From the NCBI GenBank assembly GCA_944393385.1, contig CALYAA010000015.1, positions 1 to 45,721 on the forward strand: a DNA stretch of 45,721 bases, written 5' to 3'. Below are positions 1 to 7,683 of the stretch, piece after piece. Source of the DNA: an uncultured Clostridia bacterium. Lineage in GTDB: Bacteria; Bacillota; Clostridia; TANB77; CAG-508. Below the pieces are notes generated by a model. It searched no databases. It was not told the origin of the DNA and saw only the letters and a list, made by a program, of their open reading frames with translations. Every line of letters begins with the position of its first letter. Position 1 is the stretch's first letter. The position numbers and the translations under genes are program-made.

Positions 1-2
1 GT

Positions 3-41
3 GCTAATGATTATGATGTTCAAAAAATGCAAGAAAATTAA
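3..41 (+). CDS. C-terminal tail of a gene entering from the left
   Basis: The third frame is open from the window edge to TAA at 39-41 and would encode a tail ending DVQKMQEN. It is followed directly by a strong hairpin, as expected after a gene. Only 12 residues are visible, so no function can be given. It could mark the host gene beside the recombinase element. Confidence 0.4.
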   Translation, partial: ANDYDVQKMQEN

Positions 42-74
42 AAAAGAATTTTTTTAGTTTTCTTGTATTTTTTA

Positions 75-105
75 TATAATAGGAAAGTATAACTTTCCTA
101 TTATA
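75..105. terminator. Bidirectional terminator hairpin
   Basis: A perfect 14-bp stem (75-88 with 92-105, core AATAGGAAAGT) with a 3-nt loop, T-rich on the right and A-rich on the left. It separates the plus-strand gene tail from the convergent recombinase pseudogene. Confidence 0.75.
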
Positions 106-152
106 TTTGATTTTCTTATTTGCTCTATTGCATAATTAACTAAATTAATCAA

Positions 153-1731
153 TTATAGTGTTGAAATTTTTTTATCTGCAATATCTGAAAAAGCAAAATG
201 AATTATTATAATTCCTTTGCCTATTTCTATTTTTGAAATGATTTTATTCATATCTTCCAATGAAAATTTATCCCTTTTTATTTTTTTAATTAAATTGTTT
301 ATTATGTCTTTTTCTGAACTTGTTTCAAGCTTTATATTTTGAAACTTTTCTAAATCTAATTCTAATTTTTCTTTATTTTCATTTGCAATGTTTCTTTCTT
401 CTATTAATACAGCATAATTATTTTTATACTCTTCTTCACTTATTTTTCCACTTAGTCTATCATTATACAACTGAGATATTTTAAATGAAATTCTTTTTAA
501 TGCAATATCTTGTCCATTTAAAAGTCTTTCTAATTCTTTTATTTTTAATGTATTTTGTCTTTTTAATATGCTTTTTTTTAATGTTTTATCTTTAAAATAA
601 CTTTCAAACGTTTTTTGAATTTCTTCTATTATAATAGGCTCTATTTGTTCATAGAAATAGTTTTCTTTAAAACTACACAATTCATTACTTTCTCTATTAC
701 TAGCACAATGAAGATTTATTCCACCCTTTTGAATTCTTTTGGTCATCTTTTTATGGCAGTATGCACAATACATTAAATCTGCAAATTTAGTATTAATTCT
801 ATTAACGTCTTGTTTTGTTGAACCATATAAAGTATCATTATGTATTTTTTCAAATACATCTTTTGAAATAATGGCTTCATGTGTATTTTTAGTAACTATA
901 TAATCTTTTTTTCTTACAGAAATTTTCTTTTTAGATTTATAACTTATATTTTGTGTTTTTCCTCTAATACAATCTCCTGTATAAACAGGATTTCCTAAAA
1001 TCCTGGATACAGAAGTCCTTGTCCAAATTTTCACAGAATTTTGAGGTAAACCTTTTACTTTTAAATACTGTGCTGGAGTTGGAATTTTTTCTTTATTTAA
1101 TTGTTCAGCAATTTGTTTTGATGTCATATGTTTAATTTTTAATTCAAATATTTTTTTTACAACTTTTGCAGAGTTTTCATCTATAATTAACTTACCATGT
1201 TCATCTTCTGATTTTTTATAACCATATGGAGGTGTATTACAAGCATAAAATCCTTCATACATTTTTCTTCTTTTAGATTTTTTTATACTTTTTGATGTTT
1301 CTTTACAAAACATTTCATTAAAAACACTCTTTATTGGTGCAAAATCATTTGATACCTTATCTTCAAAATTATCTACATTATCTAAAATGGCAATATATCT
1401 TATGTTTTTATCTAAAAAACTTTTTTCTATATATTCTCCCGCATCTATATAATTTCTTCCGAAATCTTGCTAGATTTTTAGTTATAACTAAATTAATTTT
1501 TCCATCTTCAATATCCATTAACATCTTTTTAAAACTTGGTCTATTAAAATTTGCTCCAGAAAATCCGTCATCAACGTATTCATAACAATTCTTATAGCTA
1601 AAATTTTCTTCTATATAATCGTAAATTATTTTTCTTTGATTAGTTATACTTTCACTCTCTTCTCTATCTCCATCATCTTTACTTAATCTCATATATAAGG
1701 CAATATTATTTATTTGTTGCTTGTTTAGCAT
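153..1731 (-). pseudogene. Large serine recombinase, frameshifted
   Basis: Two open frames together make one full-length large serine recombinase. Codons 1731 to about 1461 encode the N-terminal resolvase catalytic domain with the nucleophile serine in YMRLSKDDGD and the ITKNLAR motif. The frame starting around 1461 restores GRNYIDAGEYIEK and continues through the recombinase DNA-binding domain, zinc-ribbon cysteines (YCAYCH) and a C-terminal coiled coil to TAA at 153. The break is one extra base at the CGG codon 1459-1461 (TTT CGG AAG where TTN GGA AGA is expected). The start has an AGGAGG site and overlaps the 3' end of the upstream recombinase by 26 nt, so the pair is an operon as in TndX/TnpX-type elements. 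It is either dead or read by a +1 slip at CGG. Confidence 0.85.
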
Positions 1732-3343
1732 TAAAATATCCTCCTAAACAATTTAATTCAAAAAAATTAAAATGTATTAAAATATTTTTGTCTTTGTCAA
1801 TTTCTATTTTATTTACGATTTGCTGTAATATATCTCTTGTAAAATTTTTATTTTTAACTATATTATTTAATATTTTTTTCATTTTATCTTCAATTATATT
1901 ATCATTTGATTTACTATCAAATTCATTTATTTCTTTTTCTGTTTGCAATTTTATTTCTTCTAATCTATGTCTTTCCTTTAATAATCCTTCTGAAAAAATC
2001 GCATAGTCTTGAGCCTCTATCAAGCCATTCAATTTATCAGAATATAATGTACTTATTTTTTTATTTATACATTCTAGTTCTTTCTGAATATTTTCATAAT
2101 TTTGAATAAATTTGCTTTTATTTTCCTGAGAATCTATAAGTTTTTTTAAAGCATCTTTATTATTAAACTCATTTGAATTCAAATATTTTTCAAATATATT
2201 TGCAATTTTGTCTAATATTAATGGTTCTAATTTACTGTAATTTATATATTGTTTATAACATGTTTTATTGCTTACCTTTCTTTGTGCAGTTCCACAAACA
2301 ATATATTTTCTAATAGTTATCTTATCCTTATATTTTTCTTTTTTTACAATTAAAGAAAGTCTATTATGACAATGTGAACAATATAATAATGATTTTAAAA
2401 GAGGATCTTCTTCTTTGATTTTTTCTCCTTTATTACTTTCTAATTTTTTTTGAACAGAATTCCATATTTCAATATTAATTATAGCCTCATGATGATTTTT
2501 AATAATTGTATATTCTTGTTCTGGTAATTTTATTCTTTTCTTGCTTTTATAACTTATTTTTTTTGACTTATTTTGTACAATTGTACCAATATATATAGGA
2601 TTTGTTAGTATTCTCTTTATTCCAGTATGTGTCCACATATTTGTTGTTTTGGTTATATTATTCACAACTCTAGTCATATTCATTTGAATTCCTGGCGTAG
2701 TAACTTGTTCTTGTGTTAACATTTTTGCAATTTGATATGTACCTTTTCCATTTAAAAATTCTTTATAGATTCTTCTAACAATTTCTGCTTGATTATTGTT
2801 TATTTTTAATCTTCCTGATTTATCTATTTTATCATATCCAAATGGAGCATATGAAACATAATAAAATCCTTCTCTTTTTTTTCTATTTTTTGTCTTTTTA
2901 ATATTTTTAGATGTTTCTTTTGCATAATAGTCATTCATAATATTTTTAAATGCTACTGTATCACAATTTTTATCTAAAAATGTATCTACATCATCAAGAA
3001 CTGCAATATATCTTATCTGATTTTCTGGGAAAAATGTTTCAATATATCTACCTGTTTCTATATAGTCTCTACCTAACCTTGCCAAGTTTTTAGTTATAAC
3101 CATATTAACTCTTTTGGCTTCTATATCTTTTATTAGTTTTTTAAAACCTGGTCTATTAAAATTAGTTCCACTATATCCATCATCTATATACTCATCATAA
3201 ATTACATATCCATTTTCTTTAGCATATGTTCTAAGTATTTTTCTTTGATTAGTTATACTTTCACTTTCTTCTTTATCTCCATCATCTTTACTTAGTCTCA
3301 TATATAGAGCTACTTTATAATTAATATCATTTTTTACATCCAT
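1706..3343 (-). CDS. Large serine recombinase (intact)
   Basis: A 545-residue protein of usual length for a large serine recombinase/transposase. Residues 1-150 are the resolvase domain with nucleophile Ser18 in YMRLSKDDGD, followed by YSGTNFNRPGF and ITKNLARLGRDYIETG. The middle is the Pfam-Recombinase-type domain (WTHTGIKRILTNPIYIG), then a zinc ribbon (LLYCSHCH plus later Cys), then a long coiled coil typical of the integrase CTD. It would catalyse site-specific integration or excision between att sites. The start has a GAGGAGGG site 3 nt upstream. The downstream, closely similar paralogue is frameshifted, so this is the only copy with an intact frame in the window. Element ends were not found. 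Confidence 0.93.
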   Translation of the reverse strand: MDVKNDINYKVALYMRLSKDDGDKEESESITNQRKILRTYAKENGYVIYDEYIDDGYSGTNFNRPGFKKLIKDIEAKRVNMVITKNLARLGRDYIETGRYIETFFPENQIRYIAVLDDVDTFLDKNCDTVAFKNIMNDYYAKETSKNIKKTKNRKKREGFYYVSYAPFGYDKIDKSGRLKINNNQAEIVRRIYKEFLNGKGTYQIAKMLTQEQVTTPGIQMNMTRVVNNITKTTNMWTHTGIKRILTNPIYIGTIVQNKSKKISYKSKKRIKLPEQEYTIIKNHHEAIINIEIWNSVQKKLESNKGEKIKEEDPLLKSLLYCSHCHNRLSLIVKKEKYKDKITIRKYIVCGTAQRKVSNKTCYKQYINYSKLEPLILDKIANIFEKYLNSNEFNNKDALKKLIDSQENKSKFIQNYENIQKELECINKKISTLYSDKLNGLIEAQDYAIFSEGLLKERHRLEEIKLQTEKEINEFDSKSNDNIIEDKMKKILNNIVKNKNFTRDILQQIVNKIEIDKDKNILIHFNFFELNCLGGYFNAKQATNK

Positions 3344-3425
3344 TTGCCCTCCTCTCCATAATTACCTATGAAAAAAATATATCAATTTTATTTTGATAAT
3401 GTAAAGTTCAGAAAAAATTTTTCTA

Positions 3426-3551
3426 TTAACAATTTATTTGTTTAAATAAAATGCTTTCAACAACTTCTTGAAATGTTCTTCCATTATTATCAAAAGTTAC
3501 TAAAATATTAAATTCCTCTTTTATTTTGTTTTCCTGTTCTTTTTGTTTCAA
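3426..3551 (-). CDS. Small protein upstream of the recombinase
   Basis: A 41-residue ORF with a TTG start and a well-placed GAGGTG site (3558-3563, 6-nt spacing). It reads LKQKEQENKIKEEF then ITVTFD-like ILVTFDNNGRTFQEVVES, mixed charge with a short beta/alpha pattern. Tiny ORFs just ahead of the serine recombinases are common in Clostridial elements, but I do not recognise this family. The good SD and the position between element genes are the main support. Confidence 0.5.
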   Translation of the reverse strand: MKQKEQENKIKEEFNILVTFDNNGRTFQEVVESILFKQINC

Positions 3552-3642
3552 TTTTTTCACCTCATTTAAAATTATGATTTTAAAATTAAAAATATTAATA
3601 TATTTTCTTTAATTTAAAATAAAATTTTATTTATAAAAGTTA

Positions 3643-3918
3643 TCACAATTCTTTTGCTCTTTTTATTGCTGAAGTATTGTTATATAAATCTGATAATATT
3701 TCAATTTCATCATACAAATCTTTTAATTTAATACTTGAGTTTGCACTATTTTGTAAATTGTATATAGCAATTTTACAATAAGCTATATATTCTTTAGCTT
3801 GATTATTTATTACATTTATCATTTCAGTTTCAATATTTTGGGTAGTAATACTTTTATTGTGTAAAATAGCTCGTTTATAAGCTCTTGCCAAATATTTTTT
3901 ACATTCTGTTTTATTCAC
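3643..3918 (-). CDS. Small helical element protein, unknown
   Basis: A 91-residue protein, start taken as GTG at 3918 because an AAAGGGTG site lies just upstream; an in-frame TTG at 3939 would overlap that site. It is almost entirely helical and charged, with AKEYIAYCKIAIYNLQ and a C-terminal DLYNNTSAIKRAKEL. No domain recognised. It lies in the same minus-strand run as the recombinases and is probably part of the mobile element. Confidence 0.6.
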   Translation of the reverse strand: MNKTECKKYLARAYKRAILHNKSITTQNIETEMINVINNQAKEYIAYCKIAIYNLQNSANSSIKLKDLYDEIEILSDLYNNTSAIKRAKEL

Positions 3919-3977
3919 TTTACATTCACCCTTTCTCAAAAAAATAAAAGCCTATATAGACTTTTATTCTAATTAAT

Positions 3978-4109
3978 TTATTTATCTTTATTTTGCATTT
4001 CTATCTTTTCATCTGACTCTTTTGAAACAATTAAAATACAATGAATCATTAATGTAATAGATGAGACAATCATAATTGCAATTATATTTAATAGTATTTT
4101 AAAAAACAT
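3978..4109 (-). CDS. Single-span small membrane protein
   Basis: A 43-residue ORF with an AGAGG site before ATG at 4109. Residues 2-28 form one hydrophobic helix (FFKILLNIIAIMIVSSITLM, then IHCILIV) and the tail KESDEKIEMQNKDK is charged. Size and layout resemble the short DUF3789-like membrane proteins seen in Clostridial conjugative elements; that similarity is by eye only. It sits between two other element genes on the same strand. Confidence 0.55.
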   Translation of the reverse strand: MFFKILLNIIAIMIVSSITLMIHCILIVSKESDEKIEMQNKDK

Positions 4110-4121
4110 AAATTATACCTC

Positions 4122-4541
4122 TCATATTTTTATATATTGTGGCAAATCATTTGATTTAGTTAAATTACCTACATCAAATTCATATCTTTTCTTTAGTTTA
4201 TTATATCTATATGCACTACCACACCACTTTCTTAATGTTTGATTTCCAAGTCTATGACTTTTTGACATTTCTTTTGAAGCTTGTTTGTGTGAATTCTGAA
4301 CATTTATATATTCAAAATCAATTTTTTGATTTCTTCTGTAACTGTAAATCTTTTCTTTTTGTTTTTTTCTTCTTTCCAACAAATTATCTTTTTTTCTTCT
4401 CTCTTTTTCTTCAAAATATTTGTCATTATTTTTTAATATTTGGGAAATATAGCCAATACTTATATTTAATGATTTAGAAATTTCAGTTAAATTCATTTTT
4501 TCTTTAAAATATAATATCTCAATATCTTCTTTTTTATTCAC
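4122..4541 (-). CDS. HTH DNA-binding protein of the element
   Basis: 139 residues from a GTG start with an AGGAGGTAGG site. Residues about 5-40 form a helix-turn-helix (YFKEKMNLTEISKSLNIS then GYISQILKNN) like those of resolvase C-termini or sigma region 4. A very basic coiled middle (EKERRKKDNLLERRKKQ) follows, then a second motif HRLGNQTLRKWCGSAYRYNK. It is probably a regulator or accessory DNA-binding protein of the recombinase element; the exact family is not recognised. Confidence 0.7.
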   Translation of the reverse strand: MNKKEDIEILYFKEKMNLTEISKSLNISIGYISQILKNNDKYFEEKERRKKDNLLERRKKQKEKIYSYRRNQKIDFEYINVQNSHKQASKEMSKSHRLGNQTLRKWCGSAYRYNKLKKRYEFDVGNLTKSNDLPQYIKI

Positions 4542-4637
4542 ACTAAAACCTACCTCCTAGTAAAAAAAGTGTTTACATATTTTTGGGCATAATTATCTAT
4601 ATAGGAATTAAGCTAATCCTATATTGTTTTTATCTAC

Positions 4638-4700
4638 AACATATAGTATAATTCTTATATGTTTTGTAGGGGGAAATAAAATTATACTATATGTTTTTTT
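4638..4700 (+). terminator. Long inverted repeat with T-run
   Basis: AACATATAGTATAATT at 4638-4653 is repeated inverted at 4680-4695, followed by T7. The 26-nt loop contains TTGTAGGGGG. It lies in the 300-nt gap between the element HTH gene and the DUF6076-like pseudogene. The long loop is unusual for a simple terminator, so a regulatory RNA or a protein-binding palindrome is also possible. Confidence 0.5.
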
Positions 4701-4847
4701 AAGTTAAAAATTGATAATCCTTTTTCTTAACTCTAATGAGATTATATTTTCCATTCAAAACAAAGTCAATAATTTGAATATATAATTGAAAATAATGAAT
4801 TCTAACAATTTATAATATATTCATTTTTAACATGAGGGAGATATTAA

Positions 4848-5861
4848 ATGTCTGATAATAGTTATATTTCAAGTGTTTTTAAATCAATTGGAATTATGAT
4901 TAATGAGGAAACAAAACAAGAAATATTGTATTTTTTTCCCCTTGTATTTAATAAAAAAAATTCAACATATTATTTTAAAAATACATATTCAATAATCAAT
5001 CAACCTTTAGGAACTTTTTTTACAGATTTTTTAAATACAAATTTTAACAAAAAAGATGATTTTGTAGATTTTTTTGAGAAATATTCTTTTGTAATTCTGG
5101 GAATGAAATATAAAAACATTTTAATAAAAAATCAATTTACAGATTTCGAATTTAAATCTTTTATAGATAAACTTTACCATGATAAAAGTCCAAAATTAAT
5201 TAGAATTCAAGAACAACTTGATGAAATATTAGATTATTGTATTATAAATCCTAGAAAAAGAAGAAATGCTTTTTCTGCACTAGATAGATTTCTCGTCTTG
5301 CAAACTGTTCATGAAAACTTAACATTATTTAGAAATAATAAAATGTAATTTGTTACTTTTTATAAAATTTGTAATGAACCCATATCAAATAAATCAGAAA
5401 ATGAAATTTATAAAATTTTAGAAAATAAAAATAAACATATAAAAAAGTATTGTGTTTATATTCCATCTTCTATTGAAGCTCTTATCTATTTTATATTATG
5501 TAATATTGTAGAAAATAAATTACTTTTAAAAATTTGTAAAAATTGTTCCTGCTATTTTCTTACAAACAATTCAAAAATAAACTATTGCAATAATATAGCT
5601 CCTGGATTTGATAAAACCTGTAGAGAAATAGGTGTTATAACATCTTTTAAAAATACTATTGAAAATGATGAATTACTAAAAAAATATTATAAAATTTATT
5701 CAAAAAAGGCAATGCTTTCAAGAAGAAATCCTGATATTATTGAATATCAAAAAGATTTTGAGAATTATAAAAAATTTGGAAAAAATAAATTGTTTTCTTA
5801 TAAAACTGGAAAAATTTCCTCTGAAGATTTTAAAATATGGTTGGAGAAAAAAAATAAATAA
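4848..5861 (+). pseudogene. DUF6076-like protein with in-frame stop
   Basis: The frame from ATG 4848 (GAGGGAG site) runs 166 codons to TAA at 5346-5348, then stays open in the same frame for 170 more codons to TAA at 5859-5861. The second part carries a treble-clef-like motif CKNCSCYFLTNNSKINYCNN then CREIG, followed by helical KKYYKIYSKKAMLSRRNP, the pattern of DUF6076 proteins common in Clostridial mobile elements. One nonsense codon (ATG TAA TTT) therefore interrupts an otherwise complete gene. No new SD or ATG lies just after the stop, so two separate genes are unlikely. Confidence 0.7.
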
Positions 5862-5944
5862 ATTTTCTTTTTATCTTTTTTATTTTTTCCTTACTTTTTT
5901 TCTCAAATAGTCTATTTTTATTACTTCTCTAACAGATTATCTAT

Positions 5945-6167
5945 TTATGCATTATAATTTTGCTTAAGGTATACTCCAATTGGAATCCCTGCATTTTTTT
6001 GCATTTTTGTAGTTTTCCCTAAATTTTTTATCAATTTGGTTTTCATTTTTTCCATATCCTAATCTTATTATCACAAACTCAATTCCACTTTCTTTAATCT
6101 TGGACATATCAACAACACCATTATGGCTAGATATATCAATCCCCTTTTTGTAATCATATACTTTCAT
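5945..6167 (-). pseudogene. GH25 lysozyme N-terminal fragment
   Basis: The product starts KGIDISSHNGVVDMSKIK then FVIIRLGYGKN, the N-terminal signature of GH25 muramidases with the first catalytic Asp in GIDIS. After about 52 residues the frame shifts (AAA TGC AGG GAT, where the next frame gives GIPIGVY) and both frames stop within 20 codons. Family members need about 190 residues, so this is a dead fragment, probably of a phage or element endolysin. The SD AAAGGGTG precedes ATG 6167. Confidence 0.8.
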
Positions 6168-6234
6168 AATAATTCACACCCTTTCTATATATTAATTTTT
6201 ATAATTTATTAATTAACCTCCTTCCAAAAAAATA

Positions 6235-6263
6235 CAAATGAGAAAATCTCTTCTCTCATTTGT
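6235..6263. terminator. Terminator hairpin
   Basis: CAAATGAGA and TCTCATTTG form a 9-bp stem around an AT-rich loop, just downstream of the minus-strand sigma-like gene. Confidence 0.65.
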
Positions 6264-6283
6264 TTCCTCACTTATAAATATTT

Positions 6284-6760
6284 TTACGAAGTCTCATTCA
6301 AATATTTTTTTAAATTTTTTAATCCTATTCTTAAACTATATTGAATAGCTCTTATTGAGCAGTTTTCTTTTTGTGCTATTTGTTTTTGAGATAATCCTTT
6401 AAAAAAGTACATTATAATTCTTTTGCGTTGCTTAATAGGCAACTTTAATATTGCTTTATGTAATTTCTTATATTGAATATTTTTTATAGCTTCATCTTCT
6501 GTATTTAATTTTTCCTTTACCATTCTTCTATTTAATGTATGTTCACTAAGATTAGAATGTTCTATATGTCTATCAAATTCATTCATTTGTGATTTATCTT
6601 TTAATTTAAATTTATTAAATTCTTCAAATATTTTTTCTTTTACCTCCACTTTATGTATTTTATTTTCTATATCTTTAAATTGAATAATATATTCATCATT
6701 TATATATAACATTTTATATGGGTTATATTTACTATTTTCTTTTTTTGACTCTATTAACAT
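6284..6760 (-). CDS. Sigma-70 region-4-like regulator
   Basis: 158 residues from ATG 6760, chosen because GGAGG sits 7 nt upstream. The C-terminal third (LPIKQRKRIIMYFFKGLSQK then QIAQKENCSIRAIQYSLR, IGLKNLKKYL) is a clear sigma-70 region 4 helix-turn-helix. The N-terminal half (YIIQFKDIENKIHKVEVKEK) is not a sigma region 2. Proteins of this size and layout are known from conjugative elements (Tn916 Orf7-like) and phages, where they act as transcription activators. The 5' leader is elaborate: an SD-sequestering hairpin, a terminator and a T-tract promoter (see those entries), suggesting tight control. Confidence 0.8.
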   Translation of the reverse strand: MLIESKKENSKYNPYKMLYINDEYIIQFKDIENKIHKVEVKEKIFEEFNKFKLKDKSQMNEFDRHIEHSNLSEHTLNRRMVKEKLNTEDEAIKNIQYKKLHKAILKLPIKQRKRIIMYFFKGLSQKQIAQKENCSIRAIQYSLRIGLKNLKKYLNETS

Positions 6761-6767
6761 ATCATTT

Positions 6768-6811
6768 CCTCCAAAAATCAAAAATTAATTTACTTTTTGA
6801 TATTTTGGAGG
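6768..6811 (-). promoter_or_regulatory. Hairpin sequestering the SD of the sigma-like gene
   Basis: On the plus strand, 6768-6784 (CCTCCAAAAATCAAAAA) is complementary to 6794-6811 (TTTTTGATATTTTGGAGG) with a single bulge. In the minus-strand mRNA the SD GGAGG of the 6760 start is buried in a stem of about 17 bp. This would block initiation unless the stem is opened. Confidence 0.7.
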
Positions 6812-6840
6812 TGCTCTAATAGCATTTCTTATAAAAAAAG

Positions 6841-6882
6841 AGATAAACATATTCAAACTTCTAATATGTTCATCTTTTTTTT
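6841..6882 (-). terminator. Terminator inside the 5' leader (possible attenuator)
   Basis: AGATAAACATATT and AATATGTTCATCT (one mismatch) pair around a 9-nt loop. It is flanked by a T-run in the minus-strand reading and by T8 in the plus-strand reading. It lies between promoter E and the sigma-like gene, so it may end a short RNA of roughly 100 nt or attenuate read-through. Confidence 0.6.
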
Positions 6883-6950
6883 ATTTAATGATATATTTAA
6901 TTTACCCATCAAATACTCACTTTTATATAATTTCTAATACTATTTTATTT

Positions 6951-7002
6951 ATTATATAATTTTATAGTTTCAAAATTAAAAAAAGATAAATAAGGTAAAA
7001 AA
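6951..7002 (-). promoter_or_regulatory. Promoter E with tandem T-tract operator
   Basis: On the minus strand, units TTTTTTACC (6994-7002) and TTATTTATC (6985-6993) are followed after exactly 28 bp by TATAAT (6951-6956). The same arrangement occurs at four other places in the window. It points at the sigma-like gene at 6760. Confidence 0.65.
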
Positions 7003-7204
7003 TATTGAATTATGAGTATTTTTTATATACTTTAACTTTTATTTTTTAAATATTCGGTAATAAAAATCAAACTATTGTGATTTCTACCTATTATATTTCA
7101 TCTATGTTGTGCTTATAATCAATTGATAATTCATTTAATTCTATTTTTTTCATTACTATTGATTTTTTGTATAATTCTATTTATAATAATATAAGGTGAT
7201 AAAA

Positions 7205-7510
7205 ATGAAAAAAAAATTAATAATATTTTTAGAAATAATATATAATTTATTCCTAGGATTTTGGATTCCTACTGTATACCAATTAATAAAATTTTGTATA
7301 AAAGAAATCAATCAAGAAGATATTGGAAATATTTTATTAATTTTCATAGTATTTATTATTATGGCGATTTTAGTTTTTCCTATGAATATTATATTCATTA
7401 AAAGAATAAATTCAAAAAAAATAATTATAAAAAGTTCTCCAATTATAATTCTTTCAGTTGGCATTATAATAGGTGTTTGTTTTCAGTTGGGAGGGATTAT
7501 TAATGTTTAG
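7205..7510 (+). CDS. Small three-span membrane protein
   Basis: 101 residues from ATG 7205, chosen for the AAGGTG site upstream. Three hydrophobic segments are evident (about 5-25, 40-62, 77-97). No catalytic motif or family recognised. It overlaps the next gene by 8 nt, so the two are co-translated, and a terminator follows the pair. Confidence 0.65.
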   Translation: MKKKLIIFLEIIYNLFLGFWIPTVYQLIKFCIKEINQEDIGNILLIFIVFIIMAILVFPMNIIFIKRINSKKIIIKSSPIIILSVGIIIGVCFQLGGIINV

Positions 7511-7658
7511 TATACTTATTGTTTTAATAATATTATTAATAATAATTTTTATTAAATTTCAAAGCCATTCTGATAATACATATTTGCTATTATTGTTATG
7601 TATAGATATTCTATGTATATTATACAGTTTTTTATACTTTCAGTTTATAACAGAATAG
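7503..7658 (+). CDS. Small two-span membrane protein
   Basis: 51 residues from ATG 7503 (GGGAGG site 8 nt upstream, inside the preceding gene). Two hydrophobic helices, MFSILIVLIILLIIIFIK and LLLLLCIDILCILYSFLYF, are separated by QSHSDNTY. Translationally coupled to the upstream membrane protein. No function assigned; two tiny coupled membrane proteins could form one complex. Confidence 0.6.
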   Translation: MFSILIVLIILLIIIFIKFQSHSDNTYLLLLLCIDILCILYSFLYFQFITE

Positions 7659-7682
7659 GAGAGTAAGAATCTCTCCTATTTT
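7654..7682. terminator. Terminator
   Basis: AATAGGAGAG and CTCTCCTATT form a perfect 10-bp stem with a 7-nt loop and a T-run. It serves both the small membrane pair and the convergent M14 gene. Confidence 0.8.
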
Positions 7683-7683
7683 T

